Shown here piece by piece: positions 38,588 through 49,088 of a stretch of 64,000 nt of DNA. A program made the position numbers and the translations under genes. The stretch spans positions 62,001 to 126,000 of the forward strand of contig NZ_CP020809.1 of the NCBI RefSeq assembly GCF_002157835.1, written 5' to 3'. The first letter of the stretch is position 1, and every line of letters begins with the position of its first letter. A model generated the notes under the pieces. The model searched no databases. It was not told the DNA's origin and was given only the letters and a program-made list of their open reading frames with translations. This DNA comes from Mycobacterium dioxanotrophicus (GTDB lineage Bacteria > Actinomycetota > Actinomycetes > Mycobacteriales > Mycobacteriaceae).

Positions 38588-38941
38588 GAGTCGGATTATG
38601 CTGCAGTGCTGCTTAATTCGACCGACAATCACCCAGGTACCCGGCCGAAGGGGCTCAGCCCGGAGGCGTCGTGGTCGGCCGCCACGAGGCGCCGACGCCG
38701 GGGATGTGTCTCTGCCTCCGGATCGTGTGGTTCACGCTGCGTCGCTTCGTATTCGCCACTGTCAAGGATGCGATTTGGTTGCCGAGATCGATGTCCTCTG
38801 GGGTGTGGAGGTTCGGGATCATCACGCCGGGGGGAACACGCTGATTACGCGTGCCGCCCAGATGTCTTGATCTGCAGCCTGTCCTCCGGCGCGACGCCCG
38901 CGGATAACGGAACCTTGAAAACGTGCGGTTCCCGGAAATCG
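38588..38941. other. Region with no recognised gene; possible decayed minus-strand genes
   Basis: About 350 bases. The minus strand keeps a frame reading FREPHVFKVPLSAGVAPEDR just upstream of a stop, which looks like real protein but is not recognised. Other frames are arginine-rich shadow. It probably belongs with the truncated zinc-ribbon gene beside it. Confidence 0.35.
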
Positions 38942-39091
38942 TTACTCCTGATTTCTCGCACACATCGCGGGGAGATTGAGCCGGCGACACCGGCAACCGG
39001 CAACGCCATAGATGTACCCGGAGGCGTACCGGATCGGGAACTCAGCGCCGCAGTCGGGGCAACGTTGGGCGGCCAGAATCAGATCACCTCG
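38942..39091 (-). pseudogene. C-terminal fragment of a zinc-ribbon protein, cut by Tn copy 2
   Basis: The minus strand encodes LAAQRCPDCGAEFPIRYASG, then a GCRC pair and a further Cys before the stop. The Cys-x-x-Cys and Cys-x-Cys pairs suggest zinc binding. The N-terminal part is missing: the frame runs straight into the left inverted repeat of transposon copy 2. The function is unknown. Confidence 0.55.
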
Positions 39092-42078
39092 GGGGTCGAG
39101 GAGCAAAACCCGCCCAATCCGGCGCTAAGCGATGAACATCGAGCGGTGACGTCGGCGGCGTGGACCTACAGGTGATTTCATGTCGGCATGACCGATGAGG
39201 GCGGCTACGGCCGGTTCGGGGCGTTGTCCCGTGTTGAGCTGGAACGGTTTTTCTACCTCGATGACGAGGACCGGAAGCTGATCGCTGGTCGGCGTCGTGA
39301 CTACAACCGGTTGGGGTTCGCCCTTCAGATCGTGACAGTCCGCCAACTCGGAATGTTTTTGGCTGATCCGCTCGATGCGCCCCTGGAGCTGGTCGACTAT
39401 CTCGCCGAGCAGTTGGGTATCGAGGACTCCTCGTGTGTGAAGCAGTACACCGAGCGGAAGAAAACCAAACTCGAACACGCTTGGGAGATCCAGCGCGAGT
39501 ACGGCTTGAGTTCCTATGCTGAGGTCGAGGCGGAGTTGGCGGCGTGGGTCGCCGATCAGGCGTGGGTCACCGGCGATGGGCCGAAAGCGATATTCGCCAG
39601 TGCGGTCGACTGGTTACGTGAACATCAGGCGCTGCTTCCCGGTCCCCGCACTCTGGTACGTGTGGTGACCGACGGGCGACAGGCCGCTGATCAGCGGTTG
39701 TGGAGTCAGCTGACCGATCAACTCACTGCTGGTTCTGCTTCGGCGCTACTGGCGTTGCTCGATGTACCCGAGGGCAAACGTCGTGTCAGCGAACTGGAGC
39801 GGCTTCGCCGGGGCGTGTTCCGGACCAGCTCGAAGGGTATGCTCGACGCCCTGGAACGGTTGACCGACCTCATCGGGCTGGGCGGGCAATCACTGGATGT
39901 GTCGATGGTTCCGCAGCGTCGAGTGATCGCACTGGCCACCTACGGGCTATCGAGTAAGGCCCCTACATTGCGGCGCATCGAGCCCCGCCGCAATCGCCTG
40001 GCGGTGCTGGTCGCCACGGTGAAAGTGCTGTCGAACAGGGCAACTGATGACGTGCTCGAGTTGTTCGATCTTTTGATGGTCACGAACCTGATGTCGAAGG
40101 CCGAACGTGAGTCACGCGATGAGAAGCTGCGCCGATACCCACGCGTCTCACGTCATGCAGGCAAGCTCTCGGCAGCGGTCAAGATGCTGTTGGAGATGAG
40201 TGAGGTCGAGCCGAACCTCAGCGTCAACATGCTGTGGGATCTGATCGAGAACATCGCGACCAAAAGTGAGCTGCGCGCGTCGGTAGCGGTGATCGACGAG
40301 TTGGTGCCGGTCGATGACGCGGAACTCGATGGGCAGCGCCTGGAAGAGTTGGCGGGACGCTTGGCCACGGTCCGGGTGTTCCTGCCCGGCTGATGAACAC
40401 CGTGACGTTCGGAGCGACCGCGGACGGTGCGGCGGTACTGGCAGCGATGAAGACCCTCGGTGAGCTGATGTCGACGAAGTCGAAACTACCCGCGAGCTGG
40501 CTCGATGCCCGCCAGATCGACCATGATCTCATCGGTGGCGGCTGGAAGAGGCTGGTCTATCGCGATCCTCGGCCACCGGAGACGGTCGACCGCGCCGCCT
40601 ACACCTTGTGCCTACTGGAGCAGTTCCATCGACATCTCAAGTATCGCAACATCTTTGCCCCGCACTCGACGCGATGGCGTGACCCTCGAGCCCAGCTGCT
40701 GGTCGGGCAAGCATGGGATCGCTCCGCGAGGCCGGGATGAACGCGTTGAACCTACCGGGCGATCCGGCACCGCTGCTCGCCGAGCATGCCGCCACGATGG
40801 ACACTGCCTACCGTGAGGTCGCCGCGAGGTTGGACAGTGACGGTCCGGCGAGCGTCGGCGAGGACGGGCGTCTCCACCTCGCCTCGCTGAAAGCAGAACC
40901 GGACCCGCCGTCGCTGGTCGATCTACGTCGCCGGGTCCAGACAATGTTGCCCGAGGTCGACCTGCCCGAGCTGGTCTTGGAAGTCATGTCCTGGGTGCCC
41001 CGGTTCACCGAGTCGTTCACCCACGCCTCCGGCAACGGTGCCCGCGTCGCCGATCTCGGATTGTCGGTCGCGGCCGTACTGTGCGCGCACGCGATGAACG
41101 TGGGTTTCACACCGGTGACCAGCCCTGGTGTTCACGCGCTGACCCGTGACCGTCTGCACCATGTCGACCAGAACTACGTTCGCGTGGAGACGTTGACTGC
41201 GGCCAACGTCGAGCTGGTAGAGGCCCAGTCCGAGATCGAATTGGCGCAGCTGTGGGGTGGTGGGCTACTCGCCTCGGTGGACGGTATGCGGTTCGTGGTT
41301 CCGGTCCGCACCATCCACGCGAGACCGAACCCGAAGTACTTCGGCCGTAAGCGCGGGATCACCTGGTTGAACATGCTCAACGACCAGTCCGCCGGGCTGG
41401 CGGCCAAGGTCGTGTCCGGGACGCCCCGCGACTCCCTGAACTTCATCGATGTGGTGCAGCTTCAGCAGGGCGGAAAAGCTCCCGACGAGATCGTCACCGA
41501 CACCGGCTCCTACAGCGACATCGTGTTCGGTCTGATGCACCTGATCGGCAAGAGATACCGGCCGCAGTTAGCGAATCTGCCCGATCAGCGGTTATGGCGG
41601 TTCGACCGGTCCGCGGACTACGGGCCACTCAACCAGGCCGCTCGGGGTCACATCGACACCGACAAGATCGCCGCGCACTGGGAGGACATGTGCCGAGTTG
41701 CAGTGTCGATCAACGAGTGTGAGGTCTCCGCTCACGACGTCACCCGGATGATCTCCCGGGACGGGAAACCTACCCCCTTGGGTCAAGCGATCGCCCATTA
41801 TGGGCGGATCTTCAAAACCCTGCACATCCTGCGCCTGGCCGACGACGAACCGTACCGCAGGGAAGGCAAGATTCAGGCCAATCTCGGAGAAGGGCGTCAC
41901 GACCTGGCGCGCCGGATCTACCACGGAAAGATGATGGCGCTAAGTGAAAGTGCTCAGTCTCGCTAATTGAAAGTGCCCAGTTGGCAGCGGTGGTTCGGCG
42001 TGTCGTCGGACTGCTTGTCGGGGTTCTGCTCATCGTCAGCGGAGTTGTGTTTCCGCTGATGAATGGGAGGGCCGTCGT

Positions 42079-43440
42079 TTGCTGTCGCTGGAGGGTGATG
42101 TGGAAGCGCATGCGCTTCGGGAGCAGGGTTGGTCGATATCGGCGATCGCTCGCCATCTCGGGATCAATCGCCGAACCGTTCGGGCCTATCTGGCTGGGGA
42201 ACGAGTACCCGGGCAACGCCAACGCTCTGAACCGCTGGTGATCGATCCGTTCGTCGAGTACTGCCGGATCCGCCTGGCTGACGATCCGCACCTGTGGGCC
42301 TCAACCCTGTTCGACGAACTCGTCGAGCTAGGTTTTACCGGCTCGTATCCGTCGCTGACCCTGGCAATCCGAAACCTGGGGCTGCGACCGCATTGCGAGC
42401 CGTGTCAGTCGGTCAAGGGCCGCGACGTCGCGGTCATCGATCATCCGCCCGGGGTCGAGACTCAGTGGGACTGGGTCGAGCTGCCCGATCCACCAGCATC
42501 GTGGGCGGCTGACCGGCATGCCCACCTGCTGGTCGGGGCGTTGGCCCATTCGAGCCGCTGGCGCGGGGCGCTGGCCCGGCCGAGGACTTCGCGCACGTCG
42601 TGGAAGCGATCGAGGCGGTCAGCATCCGGTTGGGTGGGGTCACCCAGCGGTGGCGGTTCGACCGGATGGCCACGGTATGTCATCCCGAATCGGGCCGGAT
42701 CACCGCGGCGTTCGCCGGGGTGGCCAAACACTACGCTGTCGCCGTCGATGTGTGCCCGCCACGACGGGCAACCGCAAGGGTGTGGTGGAGAAGTCCAATC
42801 ACGCTGCCGCCCAACGCTGGTGGCGCACCGTCACCGACGACACCACGATCGAGCAAGCCCAGGCGTCGCTGGACCGGCTGTGCGTGAAGCTCGACGGGCG
42901 CCGCCGGCGCCGCGACGGGCAGGCCACCACCGTCGGCGCCCTGGCCGATGCCGAACCACTACGGTCACTGCCGACGGGTTCGTATCCGGCCGAGTTGACC
43001 GAACACCGCATCGTCACTCCACAAGCGTTGGTGTCCTGGCGGGGCAATCAGTACTCGGTGCCGCCGGGGCTGGCCGGGCCACGGTGACCGTCACCCACCG
43101 CCTGGGCTCTGACACCGTGCAATTGACCACGGCATCGGGAGCCGTTGTTGCCGCGCACCGCCGCGCGGTCGACGGCAGCGGCGCGGTGGTGCGCGATGCC
43201 GGTCACGTCGTCGCGCTCGAACAGGCAGTGCTATCGGGGTTCTCGACGGCCAGGCCTTGCACTCATAAGACCCGGCGACCGCCCTCGGTGGCCGCCGTTG
43301 CCGAGGCCGCGCGGCTGCGTGGTGCCCCGGCGAACGATCCCGCCCAGAAGGTAGTGATCGATCTGGCCGTCTATGCGGCGACCGCAGCACGGCTATCCGT
43401 TGTTCCCCAACACCATCCAACCGAACAGAACCAGGAGTAA
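42079..43440 (+). pseudogene. istA: IS21 transposase IstA, three frameshifts
   Basis: The N-terminal helix-turn-helix (LREQGWSISAIARHLGINRRTVRAYL) and the start of the integrase core (TQWDWVELP) are in one frame. The frame then shifts near 42570 (AEDFAHVVEAIEAVSIRLGG), near 42760 (GNRKGVVEKSNHAAAQRWWR) and near 43080, returning to the first frame for the C-terminus. Each break lies in or next to a G/C run. With three corrections the protein is complete. Confidence 0.85.
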
Positions 43441-43445
43441 CCCCC

Positions 43446-44255
43446 TTGAGCAAAACCGTCCCACAGATGAGCGAAGCCCGCCGATACCAACAACTCCGGG
43501 CACATCTGTCCTATCTGAAACTCGGCGACGCAGCCGAAGCGCTACCCCGCATCCTCGATGCCGCCCGCGCCGAAAACCTGTCCCTGACCGCCGCTTTGGA
43601 GCGGCTGTTGGAGATCGAGGTCAACGCCACCGAAGCCCGCCGGCTGACCTCACGGTTGCGGTTCGCCTGTCTGCCCGAACCCTGGACCATGGCCGATTTC
43701 GATTTCGCCGCCCAGCCCGGGGTCGACGCCAAACTGATCAACGACCTGGCCAGTCTGCGCTTCCTCGACGACGCGGCCAACGTGCTGTTCGTCGGCCCAC
43801 CCGGGGTCGGCAAGACCATGCTGGCCGTCGCGTTGGCCCGCGGCGCGGTCGAGGCCGGCCACCGGGTGTATTTCACCACCGCCGCCGACCTGGCGGCCCG
43901 CTGCCACAAAGCCGCCCTGGAAGGCCGCTGGCACACCTGCATGCGGTTCTTCGCCGGACCGAAACTGTTGGTGATTGACGAACTTGGCTACCTTCCGCTG
44001 CCCGGCGATGGGGCATCCGCGTTGTTCCAGGTGATCAACCAACGGTATCTGAAGTCGAGTACGATTCTGACAACCAATGTTGGGATCGCTGACTGGGCAA
44101 CCGCTTTCGGAGACGCCACCGTCGCAGCCGCCATGTTGGACAGGCTACTGCACCGCGCCACCGTGGTCGGTATCGACGGACCCAGCTACCGGCTGCGCAA
44201 CCACCAAGCCACCGCCGAAACGATGCGTAAGGCGGTCGCCGCCCATGTCAGCTGA
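43446..44255 (+). CDS. istB: IS21 helper ATPase IstB
   Basis: 269 residues from a TTG, five bases after istA. It is an AAA+ protein: Walker A VGPPGVGKTMLA, Walker B LLVIDELGYLPL, then the sensor region TILTTNVGIADW. IstB assembles on target DNA and stimulates IstA strand transfer. Uninterrupted. Confidence 0.94.
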   Translation: MSKTVPQMSEARRYQQLRAHLSYLKLGDAAEALPRILDAARAENLSLTAALERLLEIEVNATEARRLTSRLRFACLPEPWTMADFDFAAQPGVDAKLINDLASLRFLDDAANVLFVGPPGVGKTMLAVALARGAVEAGHRVYFTTAADLAARCHKAALEGRWHTCMRFFAGPKLLVIDELGYLPLPGDGASALFQVINQRYLKSSTILTTNVGIADWATAFGDATVAAAMLDRLLHRATVVGIDGPSYRLRNHQATAETMRKAVAAHVS

Positions 44256-44542
44256 GACCCGTTCCTGCCAAGCCTGCTGGACCGAATTCACCGCCACCAC
44301 ACCGACCAAGATCTACTGCTCAGACCGCTGCCGCAAACACGCCTGGGAGCAACGCAAACACAGCGACACCGCCGCCACCGTCACCGAGGCCGGCCACCCG
44401 CCCACAGCCGGCCGCCACCCGTTCCTGCCCGCATTGCGGCGAACCCATCACCATCGTCGCTTTGCTGACCACTCCAGAAGCTGCCCGCCCCAGCACCCCC
44501 GGCGACGGCACAATCGTTCCCCTGCAACGACGAACCTGCTAA
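44245..44542 (+). pseudogene. Small zinc-ribbon protein gene inside IS21, one frameshift
   Basis: The ATG overlaps the istB stop by 11 bases. The first frame has CQACWTEF followed by YCSDRCRKHAW (Cys-x2-Cys and Cys-x3-Cys, a zinc-binding pattern). The frame then shifts near 44410, after which CPHCGEPITIVALLTTPEAA follows and ends at TAA (44540-44542). Corrected, it is about 97 residues with two cysteine clusters. The tight coupling to istB suggests it is a true part of this IS21 subgroup. The role is unknown. Confidence 0.6.
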
Positions 44543-45367
44543 CCTTAGCCACTCAAGCCAACTGGGCAATTTCGCTTAGCATCTCTGGGCAGTCTTCTTT
44601 AGCGCCATCAAAAGAAGGGGGAGATGACCCGTACCTACTACGAAGGCATGGAAGATCAACTCTCCGCACTGGGGTTGGTGCTCAACTGCACAGTTCTGTG
44701 GAATACGTTATACACCAACCGCGCTCTGGAACAGCTACGCGCGCAGGGCTATCCGGTGCTCGACGCCGACGCGCAGCGACTATCGGCGTTTATCCGCACC
44801 CACATCGGTATCGACGGCCACTACGCCTTCCACTTACCAGACCTCGGTGGAACACACCGGCCGCTGCGCGATCCCGATGCCCACGAGAGCGATTGACGGT
44901 GCGACTCACTGCGCCGATCACCGCCCTGGCCGACGCGCCGCCGGATCGCTCTCGGCCTGAAAGCGCCGTAGCCCATCGTCGGAGATTCTTGCGTACTCGA
45001 CAAGGCCTCGCACCGACATCTGACCCGACAGCGTCATCAACACCGGCATCGACGCGCCATCCTCGGCCGCATGCGTCAGCCGTGAATGCCGTAGTTGGTG
45101 CAGCGTGTACGGGCCGTCGTCGTAGTGGACGGTGTGGCCTTCGAACATCTCGGCCGCGCGCCGATAAGACAGCCGTGCCCGCCCCGTCGACGAGTCGACA
45201 TCGCGTGCAGCCACGGACGATCGGGCTTTTCGGGCGGTGAGGAACAGTGGACCGCTCGTGCGGTCGGCCAGCATCCGCGGCAACAGGCGCGCGGTAGCGC
45301 TCTGCCACGCGACGAGTGAACCACCCTGGGCTGGTGGAGACTGTGATCTCACCAGGAGAATGCAGAT

Positions 45368-45694
45368 ATGGGTGCACCAAGGAAGTTCGATGCTGAGACG
45401 CGGGAGCGGGCAGTTCGGATGTATCGCGACCGGCTCAAGGAGTACGGCGAGCCGAAAGTAACGGCCCGTAAGCACGTCGGGGCTCTGCTCGATATCAACC
45501 CGGCGACGATCCGAAACTGGATCGAGAAGAACGATCCGGCCACCGAGGCACACGGGCCCGTCGCAGGAGTTGACCGCGACGAGGAGTTGAAGGCGCTACG
45601 GCGTGAGAACTCCGAATTGCGAAGAGCCAACGAGATTCTCAAGACAGCGTCAGCGTTTTTCGCAGCGGCGGAGGTCGACCGCCGACTTCGGTGA
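45368..45694 (+). CDS. Nested IS3 OrfA, copy 2, intact
   Basis: 108 residues, complete, with the helix-turn-helix (LDINPATIRNWIEKND) and zipper helix. OrfB starts at the overlapping GTGA. Confidence 0.9.
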   Translation: MGAPRKFDAETRERAVRMYRDRLKEYGEPKVTARKHVGALLDINPATIRNWIEKNDPATEAHGPVAGVDRDEELKALRRENSELRRANEILKTASAFFAAAEVDRRLR

Positions 45695-46628
45695 TCGTCG
45701 AGTACATCGACGAATACCGCCACCTTTTCGGGGTCGACCCGATCTGCACCGTACTCAAAGAGCACGGCATCAAGATCGCCCCGTCCACCTACTACGCCGC
45801 CAAGAAACGCGGCACCGTCTCCGCAGCGGCACTGGAAGAGGCGTACGCCACGAACACCGTTCACGGGTTCTTCGTGGCAAACAGACGCCTCTACGGAGCC
45901 AAGAAAATCTGGCATGCAATGAAACGCGCTGGTCACGAGATCGGCCGCGATCAGGTCGCTCGGTTGATGACGATCTGCGGAGCAGAGGGTGTTGTCCGCG
46001 GACGCCGGCGTACGGTGACCACCGAACGCGATGATCGTGCCCCTCGACATCCGGATCTGATTGCCCGGCAGTGGGCGCGCCGACTCAACCGGACCAGTGG
46101 TGGGTTGCCGATTTTACTTATTGCTGGACGTTGGTTGGTTTCGTGTACACCTCGTTCGTGGTCGATGTGTTCTCCCGCCGGATTCTCGGGTGGAGGGTCA
46201 TGACGACGAAGGCGACGCCGCTGGTGTCGGGTGTACTCGAGCAAGCATTGTTCACACGTCGCCGGTCCGACTTCGCGTTCACTGCAACGGGTTTGGTCCA
46301 TCACTCGGACGCGGGTTCCCAGTATACGTCTCTGGCGTTCACCGAGGCGTTGATCGAATCCGGCATCGCTGGATCGATCGGCAGCGTCGGCGACGCGCTC
46401 GACAATGCGTTGATGGAATCGACGATCGGGTTGTACAAGACCGAGCTGATCGACCGGCAGAAGTCGTGGAGCGGGCGCAGCGAGGTCGAGCGCGAGACGG
46501 CTTCCTGGGTGCATTGGTTCAACACCAGCCGCCTGCACTCCTCGATCGGATACCAACCGCCCATCGACTACGAAAACGAGTACCGTCAACAACGCTCGAC
46601 AGCCACCTCCGACCGCGACGTGGCTTGA
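45691..46628 (+). pseudogene. Nested IS3 OrfB, copy 2, one-base deletion
   Basis: The frame breaks near 46070, where a G run has one base fewer than in copies 1 and 3. The DDE region after the break is intact in the next frame. Confidence 0.87.
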
Positions 46629-47273
46629 ACCAGGTCTCCATCAGATCCAGGGTGGTTCAGAGTTCGCGTGCCCCGCCCTTGCGTGTCACCTCCGCGCAGC
46701 GGTTCGCTGTGTCGAGGTCGGGCACATCCAGCATCAACACCTCCTCGGCACGCGCCGCGGATTCGTAGAGCATGTGCCATAACACCTGTTCCCTCTGGCC
46801 GCATCCGATCCCAAGATCTCGGTGACCCGATCCTTGCTCAACGCCCTACTGGTGTCCGGCGGTGCGGGCCGCGTTCGCAACCGCACTAACGGATCGCCGG
46901 CCAACCACTGCTGATCGCGCCAATATGCGCACGCCGACCCCAGCGCAGTCAATCGGATGTTAAACGTCTTCGCCGACTTGCCACCCCACACGAAGGTGAA
47001 CCAGCCACTGACCCGATCCGGCTCCGAGCCCAGCAACGCCACATTCGTATCCGCCCCGAAGTCGACCACCAACCGATTCAGCGCCGCCGCGTAGGTTGCG
47101 CGGGTGTTCGACACCATAATCGTCGCCAAGTAGATCTGTACTGCATCGGCCAGCCGCACATCACTCGCCGACGTCGACAACCTGTGAACCCGCCCCATGT
47201 CATCAACCTCGAACTACTACCGCGCACAGGTTCTCGAGTCGCCCGACTGGGGCGCATCGACCCGTTATCCGAT

Positions 47274-47298
47274 CGCACATAGTATGACACTATGTGCG
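47274..47298. other. Candidate recombination site (perfect palindrome), copy 2
   Basis: Identical 10-base arms and ATGAC spacer to the site in copy 1, at the same distance from the right inverted repeat. Confidence 0.6.
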
Positions 47299-47342
47299 GT
47301 AAATCCTTAGCGCCGGATTGGGCGGGTTTGCTCCTCGACCCC

Positions 47343-47424
47343 CACGACCTCAGCAGCCGAGAGCCAGGCGCAACAACCCCGCCCCCGCCTAGCGCCCGAC
47401 CACCACGTCAGACAGGACTCCTAG
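47343..47424 (+). pseudogene. C-terminal fragment of an upstream gene, cut by Tn copy 2
   Basis: A frame reading TTSAAESQAQQ and ending VRQDS runs from the transposon's right end to a TAG at 47422-47424, directly followed by the GTG of the next gene. The tight spacing suggests an operon whose first gene was cut. The product is not recognised. Confidence 0.4.
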
Positions 47425-48229
47425 GTGAGCTCGACCATGAAAACCGTCGCCGGAATCCTCACGGCCGCAGCCATACTCATCACCGCAGCATCCTGCGCGA
47501 TGATGACCGCCTTCGTCGGAGGCGGCGGCATGAGCCAAACCCAGCAAGACTTCCTCTATCAATGCGACAGCGTGCTCGGCCTCGACCCCTCTGCCCCCTC
47601 CTCCGACACCACCACCGCACCGGCAACGCAAGACCCGACGACCCCCTCGACCACCACCCTCCACACCACCGCCCAGCCGACCGAGACCGCCACCCTCCCC
47701 AGCACCAACCCCTACGCTTCCCTCACCGACATCCCCTCGACCCTGCCGACCCGAATCCGCGAATGCGTCACGAAACTGTCCACCGCCCCCCTACCAACAA
47801 CCCCCGCTGACCTCCACCCTCACCACCAGCACCGCAGCCACCGTCGCCCGATACGCCACCATGCTCGTATCCGACCGCATCACCGCTGACGACACGGCAG
47901 GCACCGTCGACGGCCCCCAGAACGGCCGAATCGGCCAAACCCAGGCAGTCCAGTACGTCTTTCACCGCGTAGGAATCACCATGCCGGCGACCATTGCCGA
48001 GCAGATCACCATCGGACAACGCGTGGCACCCACCGCCATTTCCCCCGCCGATCTGATCTACTCCGACTTCACCGGCACCCAGCCCCGCACGGTGATGATC
48101 GCCATCAGCGCAACGCTGGCGACATCCGTTCCCACAACACGCGGCCAGCCCGTCACACTGGTAACGATTTCACCGACGAGCTCGCTCGTGGTGAAACGAG
48201 TCCTGAGCGAAGGAGGAACGCAGCGATGA
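47425..48229 (+). pseudogene. Secreted NlpC/P60-like protein without catalytic Cys; one-base insertion
   Basis: The N-terminus has a hydrophobic export signal (TVAGILTAAAILITAASC, possibly a lipobox). A Thr/Pro-rich linker follows, then TNPYASLTDIPSTLP. Near 47790 a six-C run shifts the frame; with five Cs the sequence continues YQQPPLTSTLTTSTAATVAR and on to the stop. The C-terminal domain resembles NlpC/P60 (QAVQYVFHRVGITMPATIAEQ; ISPADLIYSDF), but the usual DCSG cysteine motif is replaced by IGQT, and no His is seen where the catalytic His normally lies. Related proteins occur in conjugative elements of mycobacteria. It may be a structural or pseudoenzyme component of a conjugation apparatus. 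Confidence 0.6.
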
Positions 48230-48366
48230 GCGACGCCACCGCGGTACCCGACGACGATGCCGACCCGCACCTGTCGGTCACCGTCAACGAGGACGGAGAC
48301 CTCGAGCATGGTGAACGTCTTCATCAAGGCGGACATGGTTGCGGCTCCTGGGGCCGGGGATCGTGA
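48226..48366 (+). CDS. Small acidic protein, start of a possibly truncated gene
   Basis: Starts at ATGA overlapping the previous stop, so it is translationally coupled. The first 30 residues are acidic (VPDDDADPHLS, VNEDGDLEHG); the last 15 are glycine-rich and unlike them, so the native end may be lost to rearrangement before the stop at 48364-48366. No family recognised. Confidence 0.4.
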   Translation: MSDATAVPDDDADPHLSVTVNEDGDLEHGERLHQGGHGCGSWGRGS

Positions 48367-48483
48367 CAGTCGGGGATCGTGATGTTCGGGGTGGTGCGCA
48401 CTCGGTCGTGACGGTGCGAACGATGGGAAACACGCTGTGGTGCAGCATGTTTCCCATCGTCGCGCACACGGTGGCCGGTCGAA

Positions 48484-48795
48484 CTAGGTCCGGTCGACCT
48501 CATCCCCGATGTAGAGGGCCATGCCGCCGGTGGCGAAGTTGGCGACGTCGGCCTTCGCGGCGTCCATCTCCGGCGACTCAAGCGCGGCCTTGACGTCGCG
48601 CTCCGAGTTGAAGGTCAGGGTCGCGACCATGTAGTACGGGACCCCTTCCCCGGGCAGTGCCGAGACGCACTTGACCGTGATGTAGTCGACGAGGCCGGGG
48701 AGCTTGTTCGCCAGCGGCACGTGGGTGCTGTCGTAGTAGGTGTCGAACGCCTCGGTGTCGGTGGGCTGGCCGTAGCAGGCCACGATCTGATACAT
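48484..48795 (-). CDS. ethD: EthD-family protein
   Basis: 103 residues from an ATG with AAGGAG seven bases upstream. The family pattern of a ferredoxin-like alpha/beta dimer is present: MYQIVACYGQPTD, FDTYYDSTHVPLANKLPGL, VPYYMVATLTFNSERDVKAALESPEM. EthD is needed, with unknown biochemical role, for ether-fuel (ETBE) oxidation by the EthB cytochrome P450 system in Rhodococcus ruber. Here the P450, ferredoxin and ferredoxin reductase genes that normally precede it are absent. An AraC regulator like EthR lies upstream on the same strand. Confidence 0.85.
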   Translation of the reverse strand: MYQIVACYGQPTDTEAFDTYYDSTHVPLANKLPGLVDYITVKCVSALPGEGVPYYMVATLTFNSERDVKAALESPEMDAAKADVANFATGGMALYIGDEVDRT

Positions 48796-48865
48796 GGTGC
48801 ACTCCTTGGTGATTGGTACTGCGAACAGTTCTTGTGTGGTGGGAGGCGGCTGGTGCCGGACGCGT

Positions 48866-48964
48866 TCAGAACGCGTCGGGGACCTCCAGCCGGAGCCCGT
48901 CGAGGTCGGTGGTGACCGGCAGGTCGTCGTCAACTTCGCTTCCTTTCACGCGCGGCAAGGGCAT
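48866..48964 (-). CDS. Short frame upstream of ethD, possible ferredoxin C-terminus
   Basis: 32 codons starting at an ATG and ending 70 bases before ethD. The end of the frame (VTTDLDGLRLEVPDAF) resembles the C-terminal tail of [2Fe-2S] ferredoxins, where a T-x-x-L-D-G-L-x-V-x-x-P pattern follows the last cysteine. No cysteine is left. If this is the end of ethC, a deletion joined it to unrelated DNA; otherwise it is chance or a small peptide. Confidence 0.3.
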   Translation of the reverse strand: MPLPRVKGSEVDDDLPVTTDLDGLRLEVPDAF

Positions 48965-49088
48965 GCGTCGATTGCCGGAGAGGGGTTTCGGGATCACGTC
49001 ACTGGCCGTACCCCGCAGGGGGTCGGCATCGAGAGGAGATGGGGTGGGTGGGTGGGTGAGGGGGGAGTAGGGCTGGGCGTCGAGAACC

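Larger units (their letters stand above)
41932..44610 (+). mobile_element. IS21-family insertion sequence, 2679 bp
   Basis: Both ends begin TGATGGCGCTAA. AAAGA is duplicated at 41927-41931 and 44611-44615, and the uninterrupted sequence in copies 1 and 3 contains AAAGA once. It carries istA, istB and a small third gene. It is absent from the other two transposon copies, so it is the most recent insertion in the array. Confidence 0.95.
39188..44896 (+). pseudogene. tnpA: Tn3-family transposase TnpA, copy 2, split by IS21 and two one-base deletions
   Basis: The parts are 39188-41931 and 44616-44896. Joined across one copy of the AAAGA duplication they total 3025 bases, two short of the 3027-base intact gene. 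The missing bases are in C runs near 40387 and 40724, where the other copies have one more C. This copy retains the C near 30675 (copy 1 numbering) that copies 1 and 3 lack. The IS21 insertion truly breaks the gene after the RRIYHGK segment. Confidence 0.92.
45317..46659 (+). mobile_element. IS3-family element nested in the recombinase gene (copy 2)
   Basis: Same ends and same GAG duplication as in copy 1 (45314-45316 and 46660-46662), and the same position in the recombinase. Confidence 0.93.
44918..47198 (-). pseudogene. Tyrosine recombinase (TnpI-like), copy 2, split by IS3
   Basis: The two parts are 46660-47198 (N-terminal) and 44918-45316 (C-terminal), identical in layout to copy 1. This copy also lacks a G near 46798 within the N-terminal part, which shifts the frame before the catalytic Arg region. 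Confidence 0.87.
39092..47342 (+). mobile_element. Tn3-family transposon, copy 2, enlarged by an IS21 element (8251 bp)
   Basis: Same inverted repeats and gene order as copy 1. The IS21 element at 41932-44610 accounts for the extra length. Outer flanks are CCTCG on the left and CACGA on the right, with no duplication. Without the IS21 element its length is within a few bases of copies 1 and 3. Confidence 0.93.

Noticed and set aside
38606..39175. 189-residue plus-strand frame crossing into transposon copy 2
   Set aside because: It is Arg/Ser/Cys-rich, crosses the inverted repeat, and lies antisense to a better-supported zinc-ribbon fragment.
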